From the NCBI RefSeq assembly GCF_000934545.1, contig NZ_CP010554.1:1488001-1552000 (forward strand): 64,000 nucleotides of DNA, in the 5' to 3' direction. A model generated the notes under the pieces. The model was not told where the DNA came from. It did not search any database and saw nothing but the letters and a program-made list of their open reading frames with translations. The position numbers were made by a program, and so were the translations under genes. This document shows, in pieces, positions 32,099-41,267 of the stretch (its first letter is position 1; each line of letters starts with the position of its first letter). Origin of the DNA: Rugosibacter aromaticivorans (GTDB lineage: Bacteria; Pseudomonadota; Gammaproteobacteria; Burkholderiales; Rhodocyclaceae).

Positions 32099-33946
32099 TT
32101 AACGGTCGCGCTTTTTCCATTCAGGTTTTTTGCCGTCCGATTTTCCGCCCCATTCCTTTTTTGCCCGTGCAGAGCCTGCAGGACGCGGTGGGCGGGTATC
32201 CGGATACTCGCCTGGCTCAGTAATCCGAGCCTTCAGCGCAAACTGCCGCACGCGAATACGACGCAGCACATCCATCACATCCGCCGGTAGGTCAGCGGGC
32301 AATTCAACCGTGCTGAAATCATCAAACAGATTAATCTGGCCGATTTGTTTGCCATCGATACCGCCTTCGTTGGCGATAGCACCGACAATTTCCTTGGGTA
32401 AAACGCCCTGATTGCGGCCGATTTCGATACGGTAACGGGCGAGTGCACCTGCGGCATACGTGTGCCGCGGTTCAGATGTCTGCTCACGATTTTCGCGTGC
32501 TGGTTTTTCACTGTGCCGCTCGTTCGTGCGCTCGCCTGAACGTTCAGTGCGGCCAGACGAGCGTTCACTCGCGCGCTCATTGCGTGGGGCAGGCGGCGTT
32601 AAATCAACGGCTGCTGCGCCGGCCAGTTGTAGTGGTCGTTCGCGTTGAGCAAGCCAGGCCAATGCAGTAGCAATTTCGCGGGCGCCGATGTTGTGGTCGG
32701 TTTCCATGTTACGAATCACATCAAAAAAGAAATCCAGTTTCTCGGTTTTGAGCGTATCCAGAACCTGCTGTGTAAATTGCGCCACACGACGGTTGGCGAC
32801 TTCACCTGGCGTAGGCATGGAGAGTGGCTCGATCTTCTGCCGCGTGGCGCGCTCGATCACTTTCAACATGTGCATTTCGCGCGGGGTGATGAACAGGATC
32901 GCTCGCCCTGCGCGACCAGCGCGGCCTGTGCGGCCTATGCGATGCACATAGGCTTCGGTGTCATTGGGCACGTCGTAGTTGATGACATGGCTGACCCGTG
33001 ACACATCAATGCCGCGCGCGGCAACGTCGGTGGCAACAACAATGTCGAGACTGCCGCTTTTCAGGCGCTCGATGACTTGTTCGCGCAAGCCTTGCGTCAT
33101 ATCGCCATTCAGCGCCGCTACGGCGTAGCCGCGTGCCTCAAGCTTGTCGGCCAACTCAACGGTAGCGATTTTGGTGCGTACAAAAACAATCGCGGCATCG
33201 AAGTCAGCTTCAACTTCCAGGATACGGGTCAATGCTTCGATTTTTTGCCCGCCGTGGGTTTGACAATAAAACTGCCGTGTCGTGACCACCGTGCTGGTTG
33301 CCGAACGGATTTTGATTTCTTTGGGATCACGTAAATGCTGATGCGCCACGCGGCGAATCACATCAGGCATGGTGGCGGAAAAAAGCGCCGTCTGCCGCGA
33401 GGCCGGTGTGTGCTCAAGAATCCATTTCACATCATCGATAAAACCCATGCGCAACATCTCATCGGCTTCGTCCAGAACCATAAAGCTGAGCTTGTCGAGC
33501 ACCAGGCTCTTCCTCTCCAGATGATCCATCACCCGGCCAGGTGTGCCGACGATGACATGCGCGCCACGTGAGAGCTGGCGCAACTGCACCACCATGCTCT
33601 GCCCGCCATATACCGGCAATACATGAAAACCGGGCAAGTGTTTGGCATAACGCTGCAATGCCTCGGCCACCTGGATGGCCAGTTCGCGCGTGGGCGTCAG
33701 AATCAGCGCTTGCGGTTTAGCAATCGATACGTCAATTTTTTGTAGCAGGGGCAGGGCGAAAGCAGCCGTTTTGCCGGTGCCGGTTTGTGCTTCGCCGAGC
33801 ACATCCAGCCCCGCCAGCAGTGGGGGAATGCAGGCAGCTTGAATAGGCGAGGGGCTCTCGTAGCCTACTTCAGCCAATGCTGAGAGTAAAGCGGGCTTTA
33901 ACCCGAGTTGGGCGAACCCGATGGGAGTGTTATTAGTGGTTGTCAT
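32099..33946 (-). CDS. deaD: ATP-dependent DEAD-box RNA helicase (DeaD/CsdA type)
   Basis: Unwinds RNA duplexes in ribosome assembly and cold adaptation. 615 residues with Q motif GLKPALLSALAEVGYESPSP, Walker A AQTGTGKTAAFALP, DEADEMLRMGF, SAT and HRIGRTGRAGRAG. After the helicase core (residue 370 on) come the DeaD-type spacer, an Arg/Glu-rich low-complexity stretch (RNERASERSSGRTERSGERT), a DbpA-like RNA-binding domain (RYRIEIGRNQGVLPKEIVGA) and a Lys/Arg-rich end. A 200-base 5' region without genes precedes it, as is common for cold-regulated helicases. Confidence 0.93.
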   Translation of the reverse strand: MTTTNNTPIGFAQLGLKPALLSALAEVGYESPSPIQAACIPPLLAGLDVLGEAQTGTGKTAAFALPLLQKIDVSIAKPQALILTPTRELAIQVAEALQRYAKHLPGFHVLPVYGGQSMVVQLRQLSRGAHVIVGTPGRVMDHLERKSLVLDKLSFMVLDEADEMLRMGFIDDVKWILEHTPASRQTALFSATMPDVIRRVAHQHLRDPKEIKIRSATSTVVTTRQFYCQTHGGQKIEALTRILEVEADFDAAIVFVRTKIATVELADKLEARGYAVAALNGDMTQGLREQVIERLKSGSLDIVVATDVAARGIDVSRVSHVINYDVPNDTEAYVHRIGRTGRAGRAGRAILFITPREMHMLKVIERATRQKIEPLSMPTPGEVANRRVAQFTQQVLDTLKTEKLDFFFDVIRNMETDHNIGAREIATALAWLAQRERPLQLAGAAAVDLTPPAPRNERASERSSGRTERSGERTNERHSEKPARENREQTSEPRHTYAAGALARYRIEIGRNQGVLPKEIVGAIANEGGIDGKQIGQINLFDDFSTVELPADLPADVMDVLRRIRVRQFALKARITEPGEYPDTRPPRPAGSARAKKEWGGKSDGKKPEWKKRDR

Positions 33947-34108
33947 GATGTTCCTGCGTAGCGCAGAGAAAGGCAGAAGAGGCGGTGGAGCCGAAGTAAA
34001 TCAGAAAAAAACAGAGAAAAGCAGCGTATAGCCACAGCGTGTAGCTAATTCGGCCCGCATTATCGCAGATTTCCGAGCTAAATCATAGAGATTAGCTTGG
34101 AGTTACCG

Positions 34109-34142
34109 CCTATTCACAGCCTGTTCAGGTTATGAATAGGCA
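34109..34142 (-). terminator. Hairpin downstream of the RlmI-like gene
   Basis: GCCTATTCA and TGAATAGGC pair perfectly (9 bp) around a 16-nt loop, immediately 3' of the gene ending at 34146. No T-run follows on the minus strand, so it may be a weak terminator or an RNA-stabilising stem. Confidence 0.45.
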
Positions 34143-34145
34143 ATT

Positions 34146-35162
34146 TTAAACGCGTAAAAGCACCCCTTTAAGGGGCGGCTCGCCATCAATACTGGGAAAA
34201 TCAGCTTCCGGCAAAATCCATTCAAATTCGCGAATCGGCCGACCGGCTTTGGCTGCACTGCGCTGTAGTTGATCAAGCCATGCTTCGCGCGAGACATTTG
34301 CTACATGGTTGGTGCAGATCAGCATGCCACCCTCGCTCGTGCACAGTAGCGCGGGTTTGAAGACTGAGGCGTAATCATTGACCAGATCTACCACGCCAAA
34401 AGCGCTTTTGGCGTAACTCGGTGGGTCAAGGAAAACGCAATCAAAGGTTTGCGCTTCGAGTTTAGGAAAAGGCGGCATGCGTTTGCCGCGCACGAACTCT
34501 GCTTGACCAACATCCGAGAGCTGACGCATGGCGGCAAAGGCGTCACTCTTGATGAAGCGCGGGCGGATCGGCAAGCTGTTAAAGCGCGCATTTTCCTTGC
34601 CAATTTGCAAGCTGGATTCTGAAAAATCGACATTCATCACAAACCGTGCTCCCGCTTTGGCCGCAGCAATGCCCACGCCACAGGTATAAGCAAACAGATT
34701 GAGCAGTGATTTACCGTCGACTTCCTGCATCACCCGCCGCCGCGCGGCGCGCAGATCGAGAAATAACCACGGGTCTTGCCCGGCGTGGCGCCCCTGAATG
34801 CGATACGTCACGCCCATCTCATGCGCTTCACGCGGCGCGCTGGCGATGTCGAGCTGCGCCGCGGTGAGCGCATTGGCGATGCGCGAATTGGCTTGGCTGC
34901 GATCGTTGTACACCAACGCTAATGTGGGTAGTTTTTCAGCATAAAACGTGGTGAGCTCAGCTAACAGTTCTGGCGTGAGCGGGCTGTGAAAGCATTGCAC
35001 CAACAGCAAATCGCCATAACGATCAACGGTGAGACCTGGATGACCTTCAACCGTGCCGTGAAACAGACGATAAGCATCGGTGTTTTCGGCATGCAACTGT
35101 GCCATAAGCGTTTCGCGGGTGGCAAACGCGCGGGTAAGATGGGTGGTGAGGGTGTCGGTCAT
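34146..35162 (-). CDS. RlmI-like class I SAM-dependent RNA methyltransferase
   Basis: A 338-residue member of the family that includes 23S rRNA m5C methyltransferase RlmI. The SAM site reads LLNLFAYTCGVGIAAAKAG, acidic loop MNVDFSESSLQIGKENA, and the catalytic motif IV DCVFLDPPSYAKSAFG. The typical N-terminal PUA domain appears absent or reduced: the protein begins with TDTLTTHLTRAFATRETLMA and YRLFHGTVEGHPGLTVDRYG. Start ATG 35162 is preferred; the longer frame adds a hydrophobic stretch not found in the family. Exact RNA target not determined. Confidence 0.85.
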   Translation of the reverse strand: MTDTLTTHLTRAFATRETLMAQLHAENTDAYRLFHGTVEGHPGLTVDRYGDLLLVQCFHSPLTPELLAELTTFYAEKLPTLALVYNDRSQANSRIANALTAAQLDIASAPREAHEMGVTYRIQGRHAGQDPWLFLDLRAARRRVMQEVDGKSLLNLFAYTCGVGIAAAKAGARFVMNVDFSESSLQIGKENARFNSLPIRPRFIKSDAFAAMRQLSDVGQAEFVRGKRMPPFPKLEAQTFDCVFLDPPSYAKSAFGVVDLVNDYASVFKPALLCTSEGGMLICTNHVANVSREAWLDQLQRSAAKAGRPIREFEWILPEADFPSIDGEPPLKGVLLRV

Positions 35163-35329
35163 AGCGAAGGGGAGCAAAACAAGGGGCAGCAAAAAATAAT
35201 GCGGCACAGATAACGCAACATAGCGCGGGAAGGCCGGCATCTTACGCGGTTATGAGGTATTTAGCTGTAATGATTGGGTTATTAGCCGCATGGCAGGGTT
35301 GCCTTAGGCGCAGGAAACTGGCTTCGCGC

Positions 35330-35379
35330 CGTCCCCCAAGCGGACTTGCTGCGCGGCGTATCACCCGCGCCGACTTTTT
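35330..35379 (-). repeat. Repeat copy 9, upstream of the first GMC gene
   Basis: Intergenic. GTCCCCCAAGCGGACTTGCT at one end and CGCGCCGACTTTTT at the other; it lacks the CCCCAAGG block next to the core but keeps the distal CTTGGGG half. Confidence 0.82.
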
Positions 35380-35461
35380 GTAAGCAACACAAAAAGAAAG
35401 CTCGATCTTCAGTCACTGTAAAATAAGTGTTCTAAAAAAACCTACATATGAGGATCAGATT

Positions 35462-37075
35462 ATGGAAAACAAGCGCACCATCGAATGTGATTTTTTGATT
35501 GTCGGTGCGGGTTCGGCCGGTTGCGTATTGGCAAATCGCCTCAGTGCGAAAAGTACGAGCGAAGTCGTCTTGCTCGAAAGCGGTAAGGCCATGGATAACT
35601 TGCTGCTGCGCATGCCCAAAGGCTTCGGCCAGCTCATGTTTGATACCAAATATGTTGCGCGATTTGAGACTGAACCTGAACCTGGTACTGCTGGGGTTGC
35701 TGAGTCATGGCCGCGCGGCAAACTGATGGGTGGTTGCAGTTCTGTGAATGGTTTGTTTTACACCCGAGGCCAGCCAGAAGATTTTAATGACTGGGAAGCC
35801 TTGGGTAATCCAGGCTGGGGTTGGAAATACATTGCGCCTTGCTTTAAGTCGCTCGAAAACCATGAGTTAGGCGAAGATGACGTGCGTGGTGTGGGTGGTC
35901 CAATGAACATTAGCCGCCATACAACGCCGCACCCGCTGTGCGATGAAGTGATTGAGAGCGCAGTGAATACTGGGCTGCCCCGTCGTGCTGATACGAACCG
36001 CCCAGAACAAGAAGGCATAGGCTATGTTTCTTACACAGCCAAAAATGGCAAGCGCATGGATGCCGCCACGGCATTTATCAAGCCCATTAAACAGCGCCCG
36101 AACTTAAAGATTTTTGAACAAACCGAAGCGCTAAAAATTCTGTTCACAGGCAATAAAGCCACAGGCCTGCTGGTGAAAGACCCGACCGGCACTTATGAAA
36201 TCAAGGTTCGTAAAGAGCTGATCGTCAGTGCAGGTACGCTCGAATCGCCTAAATTGTTGCAACTCTCCGGCGTGGGCCCTAAAGCCTATCTGCAAAAGTT
36301 TGATATCCCCGTGGTAGTTGATCTGCCCGGCGTCGGCCAAAACTTGCATGACCATCGCTTATTGGGTGTTCAATTCCGTGTTAATAAACCCGTTAGTATT
36401 AACCCCGGCCTCAAAGGGCTAGGCTTGATCAAAAACCTGCTGTATTACATGCTGACATCCAAAGGCATTATGTCCACCGGCTCACATGATGTCATCGCCT
36501 TTCTCAAGTCTGACCCTGCGTTAGATCGCCCCGATATGGAAATCATCATGGGCGCGATGTCGACCAAGCCGGGGAAAATGAACATGGATGTTGAAAACGA
36601 GCATGGCATTATGTTCGTCGGCTATCAGCTACGCCCCAAGAGCCGTGGCGAAGTCATGATTCGCTCAGCTGACCCACACGCAAAGCCGATCATCCGCCCC
36701 AACGCCTTAGCGCATCCTGATGACTTAGCCTACGGTCCGAAATTAGTTAAGGCCATTCGCAAAATTTGTGCGACTAAACCAATTGCCGATACCATTTCTT
36801 TTGAAACCTTTCCAGCAGATAGGGTCAAGAGTGACGAAGATGCCGAGAAATACTATTTAGAGTATGGCGGCACCGTGTATCACCCCGTGGGTACTTGCAT
36901 GATGGGGCAGGGGGCAGATGCGGTGGTGGATGAGCGTCTCCGGGTGCGAGGGACGCGAGGCTTGCGAGTGATCGATGCTTCGGTTATGCCAATTATCGTC
37001 TCAGCCCATACCCATGCAGCTACAATGGCTATTGCCTGGCGAGCTGCGCAAATGATTGCTGAAGATTGGAAGTGA
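35462..37075 (+). CDS. GMC-family FAD alcohol oxidoreductase, paralogue 1
   Basis: A 537-residue choline-dehydrogenase-like enzyme. The FAD fold is FLIVGAGSAGCVLANRLS, and GMC segment 1 (GGCSSVNGLFYTRGQPEDF) and segment 2 (VSAGTLESPKLLQLSGVG) are present. The catalytic histidine is in YHPVGTCMMG; the second active-site position reads VSAHTHAATMAIA, with His where many members have Asn. No signal peptide. It oxidises an alcohol to an aldehyde with an unknown electron acceptor. A near-identical paralogue follows at 37231 after a strong terminator, so each has its own promoter. GAGGATC lies before the ATG. Confidence 0.9.
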   Translation: MENKRTIECDFLIVGAGSAGCVLANRLSAKSTSEVVLLESGKAMDNLLLRMPKGFGQLMFDTKYVARFETEPEPGTAGVAESWPRGKLMGGCSSVNGLFYTRGQPEDFNDWEALGNPGWGWKYIAPCFKSLENHELGEDDVRGVGGPMNISRHTTPHPLCDEVIESAVNTGLPRRADTNRPEQEGIGYVSYTAKNGKRMDAATAFIKPIKQRPNLKIFEQTEALKILFTGNKATGLLVKDPTGTYEIKVRKELIVSAGTLESPKLLQLSGVGPKAYLQKFDIPVVVDLPGVGQNLHDHRLLGVQFRVNKPVSINPGLKGLGLIKNLLYYMLTSKGIMSTGSHDVIAFLKSDPALDRPDMEIIMGAMSTKPGKMNMDVENEHGIMFVGYQLRPKSRGEVMIRSADPHAKPIIRPNALAHPDDLAYGPKLVKAIRKICATKPIADTISFETFPADRVKSDEDAEKYYLEYGGTVYHPVGTCMMGQGADAVVDERLRVRGTRGLRVIDASVMPIIVSAHTHAATMAIAWRAAQMIAEDWK

Positions 37076-37076
37076 T

Positions 37077-37121
37077 AATCGCCACTATCTGTTATTGCGA
37101 TAGTGATAGTGGCGATTTTTT
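37077..37121 (+). terminator. Intrinsic terminator after GMC paralogue 1
   Basis: AATCGCCACTATC pairs with GATAGTGGCGATT, then TTTTT. Perfect 13-bp stem with a 15-nt loop. Confidence 0.92.
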
Positions 37122-37230
37122 ACGTCACCCGATCGCGGTAGGATTAAGTTTATTGCGCCACCGTTCACCCCCTAATAGCTATAGAATCAATGCGTTTGAA
37201 ATATTAAATACATAAAACAGAGGACAGGAT

Positions 37231-38844
37231 ATGGATGACCAACGCACGATTGAATGTGATTTTCTGATTGTCGGCGCAGGTTCAGCGGGTTGCGTGCTGG
37301 CTAACAGGCTCAGTGAAAAGAGCACGGACCAAGTAGTCATTATCGAAAGTGGTCTAGACCTACATAACTTTCTATTACGTATGCCCAAAGGCTTTGGGCA
37401 ACTGATGTTTGACGATAAATATGTGTCGCGATTCGAGACAGAACCTGAGCCTGGTACCGGCGGTATTTCAGATTCATGGGGGCGTGGCAAGTTGATGGGT
37501 GGCTGTAGCTCAGTCAACGGCTTGTTTTACACCCGGGGGCAAGCAAAAGATTTCGATGACTGGGAAGGCATGGGCAATTCCGGTTGGGGCTGGAAACACA
37601 TTGCGCCTTGCTTTAAAGCATTTGAAGACCACGAAATGGGCGAAGACGAGGTGCGTGGCGTGGGCGGCCCGCTACATATTTCGCGGCATCATAATCCGCA
37701 CCCTGTGTGCGATGCAGTGATCGATAGTATGGTGAATATGGGCCTGCCGCGCCGTGAAGACACTAACCGCCCGGATAATGAAGGTGTTGGTTATGCTTCT
37801 TACACCATCAAAGATGGTAAGCGCATGGATGCCGCAACTGCGTTTATCAATCCCATTAAAAATCGCCCAAACTTTCGTGTTTTCTCACAAACCGAAGCGC
37901 AGAAAATTCTGTTTACAGGCAACAAGGCCACGGGTGTATTGGTGAAATATCCCCAAGGTACCTATGAGATCAAGGTCCGCAAAGAGTTGATCGTGAGCGC
38001 GGGTACGCTGGAATCACCCAAATTGCTTCAATTGTCCGGCGTTGGTCCTAAAGAATATCTTCAAAAACTCAATATTCCCGTAATAGTGGATCTGCCTGGC
38101 GTTGGTCAAAATCTACATGATCATCGGATGCTTGCCGTGCAATATCGCATTAACAAACCGGTCAGCATTAACCCTGGCCTAAAAGGGCTGGGGCTGATCA
38201 AAAATCTGCTGTATTACCTCTTCACCTCCAAAGGCATCATGTCCACTGGTTCACACGATGTCGTGTCCTTTCTAAAGACTGACCCGGCGCTCGATCGGCC
38301 GGATATCGAAATCATGATGGCGCCGTTGTCGACCAAGCCAGGTAAAGTCAGCATGGATGTCGAAAATGAACATGGGATTATGTTCTTAGGCTATCAATTA
38401 AGACCCAAGAGCCGTGGCGAGATAATGATTCGCTCCGCTGATCCGAAAGACAAACCCATTATTCGTCCAAGAATACTCACACATCCGGAAGACCTTGCCT
38501 ATGGCCCGAAACTCGTCAAGGCAATTCGCAAAATTGCTGAGACAAAACCTATTGCTGATTTAATTTCTTTTGAGACCTATCCAGCTGATACTGTTAAGTC
38601 AGATGAGGATGCGAAACAGTACTATCTTGACTATGGTGGATCTGTCTATCATCCCGTAGGTAGTTGCAAAATGGGTCAAGGTGAAGATGCAGTGGTTGAT
38701 GAGCGCCTTCGCGTTCGCGGTACATCGGGACTGCGTGTAATTGATGCGTCGATTATGCCAATGGTCGTTTCAGCTCATACGCATGCAGCCACCATGGCGA
38801 TTGCTTGGCGTGGTGCGCAGATGATTGCTGAAGACTGGAAGTAA
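37231..38844 (+). CDS. GMC-family FAD alcohol oxidoreductase, paralogue 2
   Basis: Same 537-residue length as paralogue 1 and alignable end to end without gaps, so it arose by tandem duplication. FAD fold FLIVGAGSAGCVLANRLS, segment 2 VSAGTLESPKLLQLSGVG, catalytic HPVGSCKMG and SAHTHAATMAIAW are all kept. Differences cluster in the substrate side, such as NFLLRMP region flanks and PLSTKPGKVSMD against MSTKPGKMNMD. This suggests either dose increase or separate substrates. It has its own AGAGGACAGG site and its own terminator at 38883. The next genes on the other strand are adhC and an MDR reductase. Confidence 0.9.
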   Translation: MDDQRTIECDFLIVGAGSAGCVLANRLSEKSTDQVVIIESGLDLHNFLLRMPKGFGQLMFDDKYVSRFETEPEPGTGGISDSWGRGKLMGGCSSVNGLFYTRGQAKDFDDWEGMGNSGWGWKHIAPCFKAFEDHEMGEDEVRGVGGPLHISRHHNPHPVCDAVIDSMVNMGLPRREDTNRPDNEGVGYASYTIKDGKRMDAATAFINPIKNRPNFRVFSQTEAQKILFTGNKATGVLVKYPQGTYEIKVRKELIVSAGTLESPKLLQLSGVGPKEYLQKLNIPVIVDLPGVGQNLHDHRMLAVQYRINKPVSINPGLKGLGLIKNLLYYLFTSKGIMSTGSHDVVSFLKTDPALDRPDIEIMMAPLSTKPGKVSMDVENEHGIMFLGYQLRPKSRGEIMIRSADPKDKPIIRPRILTHPEDLAYGPKLVKAIRKIAETKPIADLISFETYPADTVKSDEDAKQYYLDYGGSVYHPVGSCKMGQGEDAVVDERLRVRGTSGLRVIDASIMPMVVSAHTHAATMAIAWRGAQMIAEDWK

Positions 38845-38882
38845 TCGTATAAGTTAATATCGCGGTTGTAGTGATTTTGATG

Positions 38883-38928
38883 AAAAAACAGCCACTAGCT
38901 AAACCAATTGAGCTAGTGGCTGTTTTTT
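38883..38928 (+). terminator. Bidirectional terminator between GMC paralogue 2 and adhC
   Basis: AAAAAACAGCCACTAGCT pairs with AGCTAGTGGCTGTTTTTT, an 18-bp perfect stem with a 10-nt loop and A/T runs on both sides, serving both convergent genes. Confidence 0.95.
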
Positions 38929-38966
38929 CATCCATAGTATGTAGAGCTTGACGAATCAGTGGATGG

Positions 38967-40076
38967 TTAAAACGTCACCACAGAACGAATCGATTTGCCC
39001 TCGTGCATCAGATCGAAGGCCTCGTTAATTTGCTCAATCGGCATTACATGGGTAATCAGATCGTCAATATTGATCTTGCCTTCCATATACCAATCGACAA
39101 TCCTGGGTACATCCGTGCGGCCTCGGGCACCGCCAAAGGCTGAGCCTTTCCAGACGCGGCCGGTCACCAGTTGAAAGGGACGGGTGGAAATTTCCTTGCC
39201 CGCACCGGCCACGCCGACAATCGTGCTTACGCCCCAGCCTTTATGACAGCACTCCAGCGCCTGGCGCATCAGATCCACATTGCCCACGCATTCAAAGCTG
39301 TGATCCGCGCCACCCTTGGTCAGGCTGACCAGATAGGCGACCAGATCGCCGTCGACTTCACGCGGATTCACAAAGTGCGTCATGCCGAATTTTTCCGCCA
39401 GCACCTGGCGAGACGGATTGACATCCACGCCAATGATCATGCTCGCGCCCACCATGCGCGCACCCTGAATCACATTCAGCCCGATACCGCCCAGTCCGAA
39501 CACCACGACACGGTCCCCCGGCTGCACCTTGGCCGTATTGATCACCGCGCCGATGCCGGTGGTCACGCCGCAGCCGATATAGCAGACCTTGTCAAACGGG
39601 GCATCCTCACGGATTTTAGCGACGGAAATTTCCGGCATCACCGTATATTGCGCAAAGGTCGATGTACCCATGTAATGAAAAATGGGTTTACCCTGCAAGC
39701 TGAAGCGGCTGGTGCCATCGGGCATGACGCCCTGACCTTGTGTGGTGCGTATCGCCTGGCAAAGATTGGTCTTTTGCGACAGACAATATTCGCACTGACG
39801 GCACTCGGGGGTGTACAGCGGAATCACATGATCCCCGGGCTTCACGCTAGCCACCCCAGCGCCCACCTCGACCACCACGCCAGCCCCTTCATGGCCGAGA
39901 ATCGCCGGAAAAATGCCTTCGGGGTCATCGCCCGACAAGGTGAACGCATCGGTGTGGCACACGCCGGACGCTTTGATTTCTACCAGCACTTCGCCCGCTT
40001 TCGGGCCAGCCAGTTCGACGGTTTCGATGGATAACGGGGTGCCGGATTTGTAGGCGACTGCCGCTTTAACTTGCAT
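38967..40076 (-). CDS. adhC: S-(hydroxymethyl)glutathione dehydrogenase / class III alcohol dehydrogenase
   Basis: Oxidises the glutathione adduct of formaldehyde with NAD+, and also long-chain alcohols. 369 residues: catalytic zinc ligands in [12 protein letters not shown] and [13 protein letters not shown], structural zinc cysteines in [17 protein letters not shown], and NAD fold [17 protein letters not shown]. The second of two ATGs (40076, [10 protein letters not shown]) was chosen because AGGA lies six bases before it; the first (40082) would have no spacing. The usual partner S-formylglutathione hydrolase is not adjacent. A broken GFA-family gene lies at 42.2 kb. Confidence 0.95.
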   Translation of the reverse strand: MQVKAAVAYKSGTPLSIETVELAGPKAGEVLVEIKASGVCHTDAFTLSGDDPEGIFPAILGHEGAGVVVEVGAGVASVKPGDHVIPLYTPECRQCEYCLSQKTNLCQAIRTTQGQGVMPDGTSRFSLQGKPIFHYMGTSTFAQYTVMPEISVAKIREDAPFDKVCYIGCGVTTGIGAVINTAKVQPGDRVVVFGLGGIGLNVIQGARMVGASMIIGVDVNPSRQVLAEKFGMTHFVNPREVDGDLVAYLVSLTKGGADHSFECVGNVDLMRQALECCHKGWGVSTIVGVAGAGKEISTRPFQLVTGRVWKGSAFGGARGRTDVPRIVDWYMEGKINIDDLITHVMPIEQINEAFDLMHEGKSIRSVVTF

Positions 40077-40142
40077 GATCATTCCTTGAAATTTGACGAG
40101 AACAAGGTGAATCTTGTTGCGTTTTCGAAGGTTATAAAGTCG

Positions 40143-41141
40143 TTACGGCACCGTGACCACGATCTTCCCGATCTGTTGGCCTGCTTCAAGATAGCGGTGC
40201 GCGGCAACGATCTGATCCAGCGGAAAAGTTTTGGCGATGGTCGGTTTTAAGGAGCGATCTTTCAGCCCCGACAAGACAAATTCGGCGGCACGGCGTCGTT
40301 TGGTTTTATCCGCGAGATCCTGAATAACAAAATACCCGCGCATGCGCACGCCATTTTTCATGGCAGCACGATAGGGGAAGGGGGTTTCATGCGCGCGGCC
40401 ACTGAGGTTGCCATACACAATGACTTCGCCGCCGTAACCCAGCGCATCCGCGAGCGGCACTACGCCCGGCCCGGCAATGGGGTCGAAAACGACGCGAGCA
40501 CCTTGACCCCGGGTGATGGCGGCAACCCGCTCGGCTAAATCATCCTCGCTCATGGCAATGACATGCTGCGCGCCAGCGGCGAGCAGTGCGTCACGTTTTT
40601 CGTTGGTTCGTGTGATGGCAATGGAAACCCCGCCAATACGATTAACCACTTCAATCGCCGCCAAGCCCACGCTGCTGGAAGCAGCCGTGATCAGCGCCGC
40701 ACCTCCGGTGGTGAGCGAGTGAATTTCATGCAGCCCGCCCCAGGCGGTGAGATAAGGCATCCAGACGGCTGAAGCCGTCAGGGTATCCAGTTCTGCCGGA
40801 CGCAGAATGAGGGAGTCTATTGGCACAATGGCTTCTTCAGCCGCCACACCATAGCGTGTCATTGAAAAGGTGGGCAGAATGGAAACCGCATCGCCTACTT
40901 TAAATTCGCTGGAAGGCTCACCCAGTTCATCGATGACACCTGCCGCTTCATAGCCGATGCGGGAGGGCAACACGGGTTTTTCAAGATAAGTGCCGGAGCG
41001 AAAAGCTGCTTCAGCGCGATTCAAACCGATGCTCTGGATACGAATACGGGCTTCGCCAACCCCCGGTTTTTGCTGTGGTTCATCTTCGAGTTGCAAAACT
41101 TCGGGGCCACCAGTTTGATGAAAACGGACGACACGTGCCAT
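40143..41141 (-). CDS. MDR-family zinc-free alcohol dehydrogenase / quinone oxidoreductase
   Basis: A 332-residue medium-chain dehydrogenase/reductase. N-terminal GroES-like domain with VRFHQTGGPEVLQLEDEP and the conserved IGLNRAEAAFRSG, then a Rossmann domain (ALITAASSSVGLAAIEVV) that binds NADPH. The cysteine/histidine zinc ligands are absent, as in quinone reductases and enoyl reductases of this superfamily. It lies 66 bases upstream of adhC on the same strand, so the two may be co-transcribed. Substrate unknown. Confidence 0.85.
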   Translation of the reverse strand: MARVVRFHQTGGPEVLQLEDEPQQKPGVGEARIRIQSIGLNRAEAAFRSGTYLEKPVLPSRIGYEAAGVIDELGEPSSEFKVGDAVSILPTFSMTRYGVAAEEAIVPIDSLILRPAELDTLTASAVWMPYLTAWGGLHEIHSLTTGGAALITAASSSVGLAAIEVVNRIGGVSIAITRTNEKRDALLAAGAQHVIAMSEDDLAERVAAITRGQGARVVFDPIAGPGVVPLADALGYGGEVIVYGNLSGRAHETPFPYRAAMKNGVRMRGYFVIQDLADKTKRRRAAEFVLSGLKDRSLKPTIAKTFPLDQIVAAHRYLEAGQQIGKIVVTVP

Positions 41142-41230
41142 GGTTTTTCCTTTCGCATGATAAAAATCAATCTTGCTGTAGTATAAATCCTGGGTGGCGC
41201 GTGTAGTCAGCTTTTCTTGCCGCTTTTCTT

Positions 41231-41255
41231 GCCGTATTGCCAGCGCCGACTTTTT
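41231..41255 (-). repeat. Short repeat copy 10, just upstream of the dehalogenase-like gene
   Basis: GCCGTATTGCCAGCGCCGAC followed by TTTTT: the core on the minus strand, 12 bases before the start codon at 41268, next to its GAAAGGA ribosome-binding site. Confidence 0.82.
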
Positions 41256-41267
41256 GAAAGGAATGCC

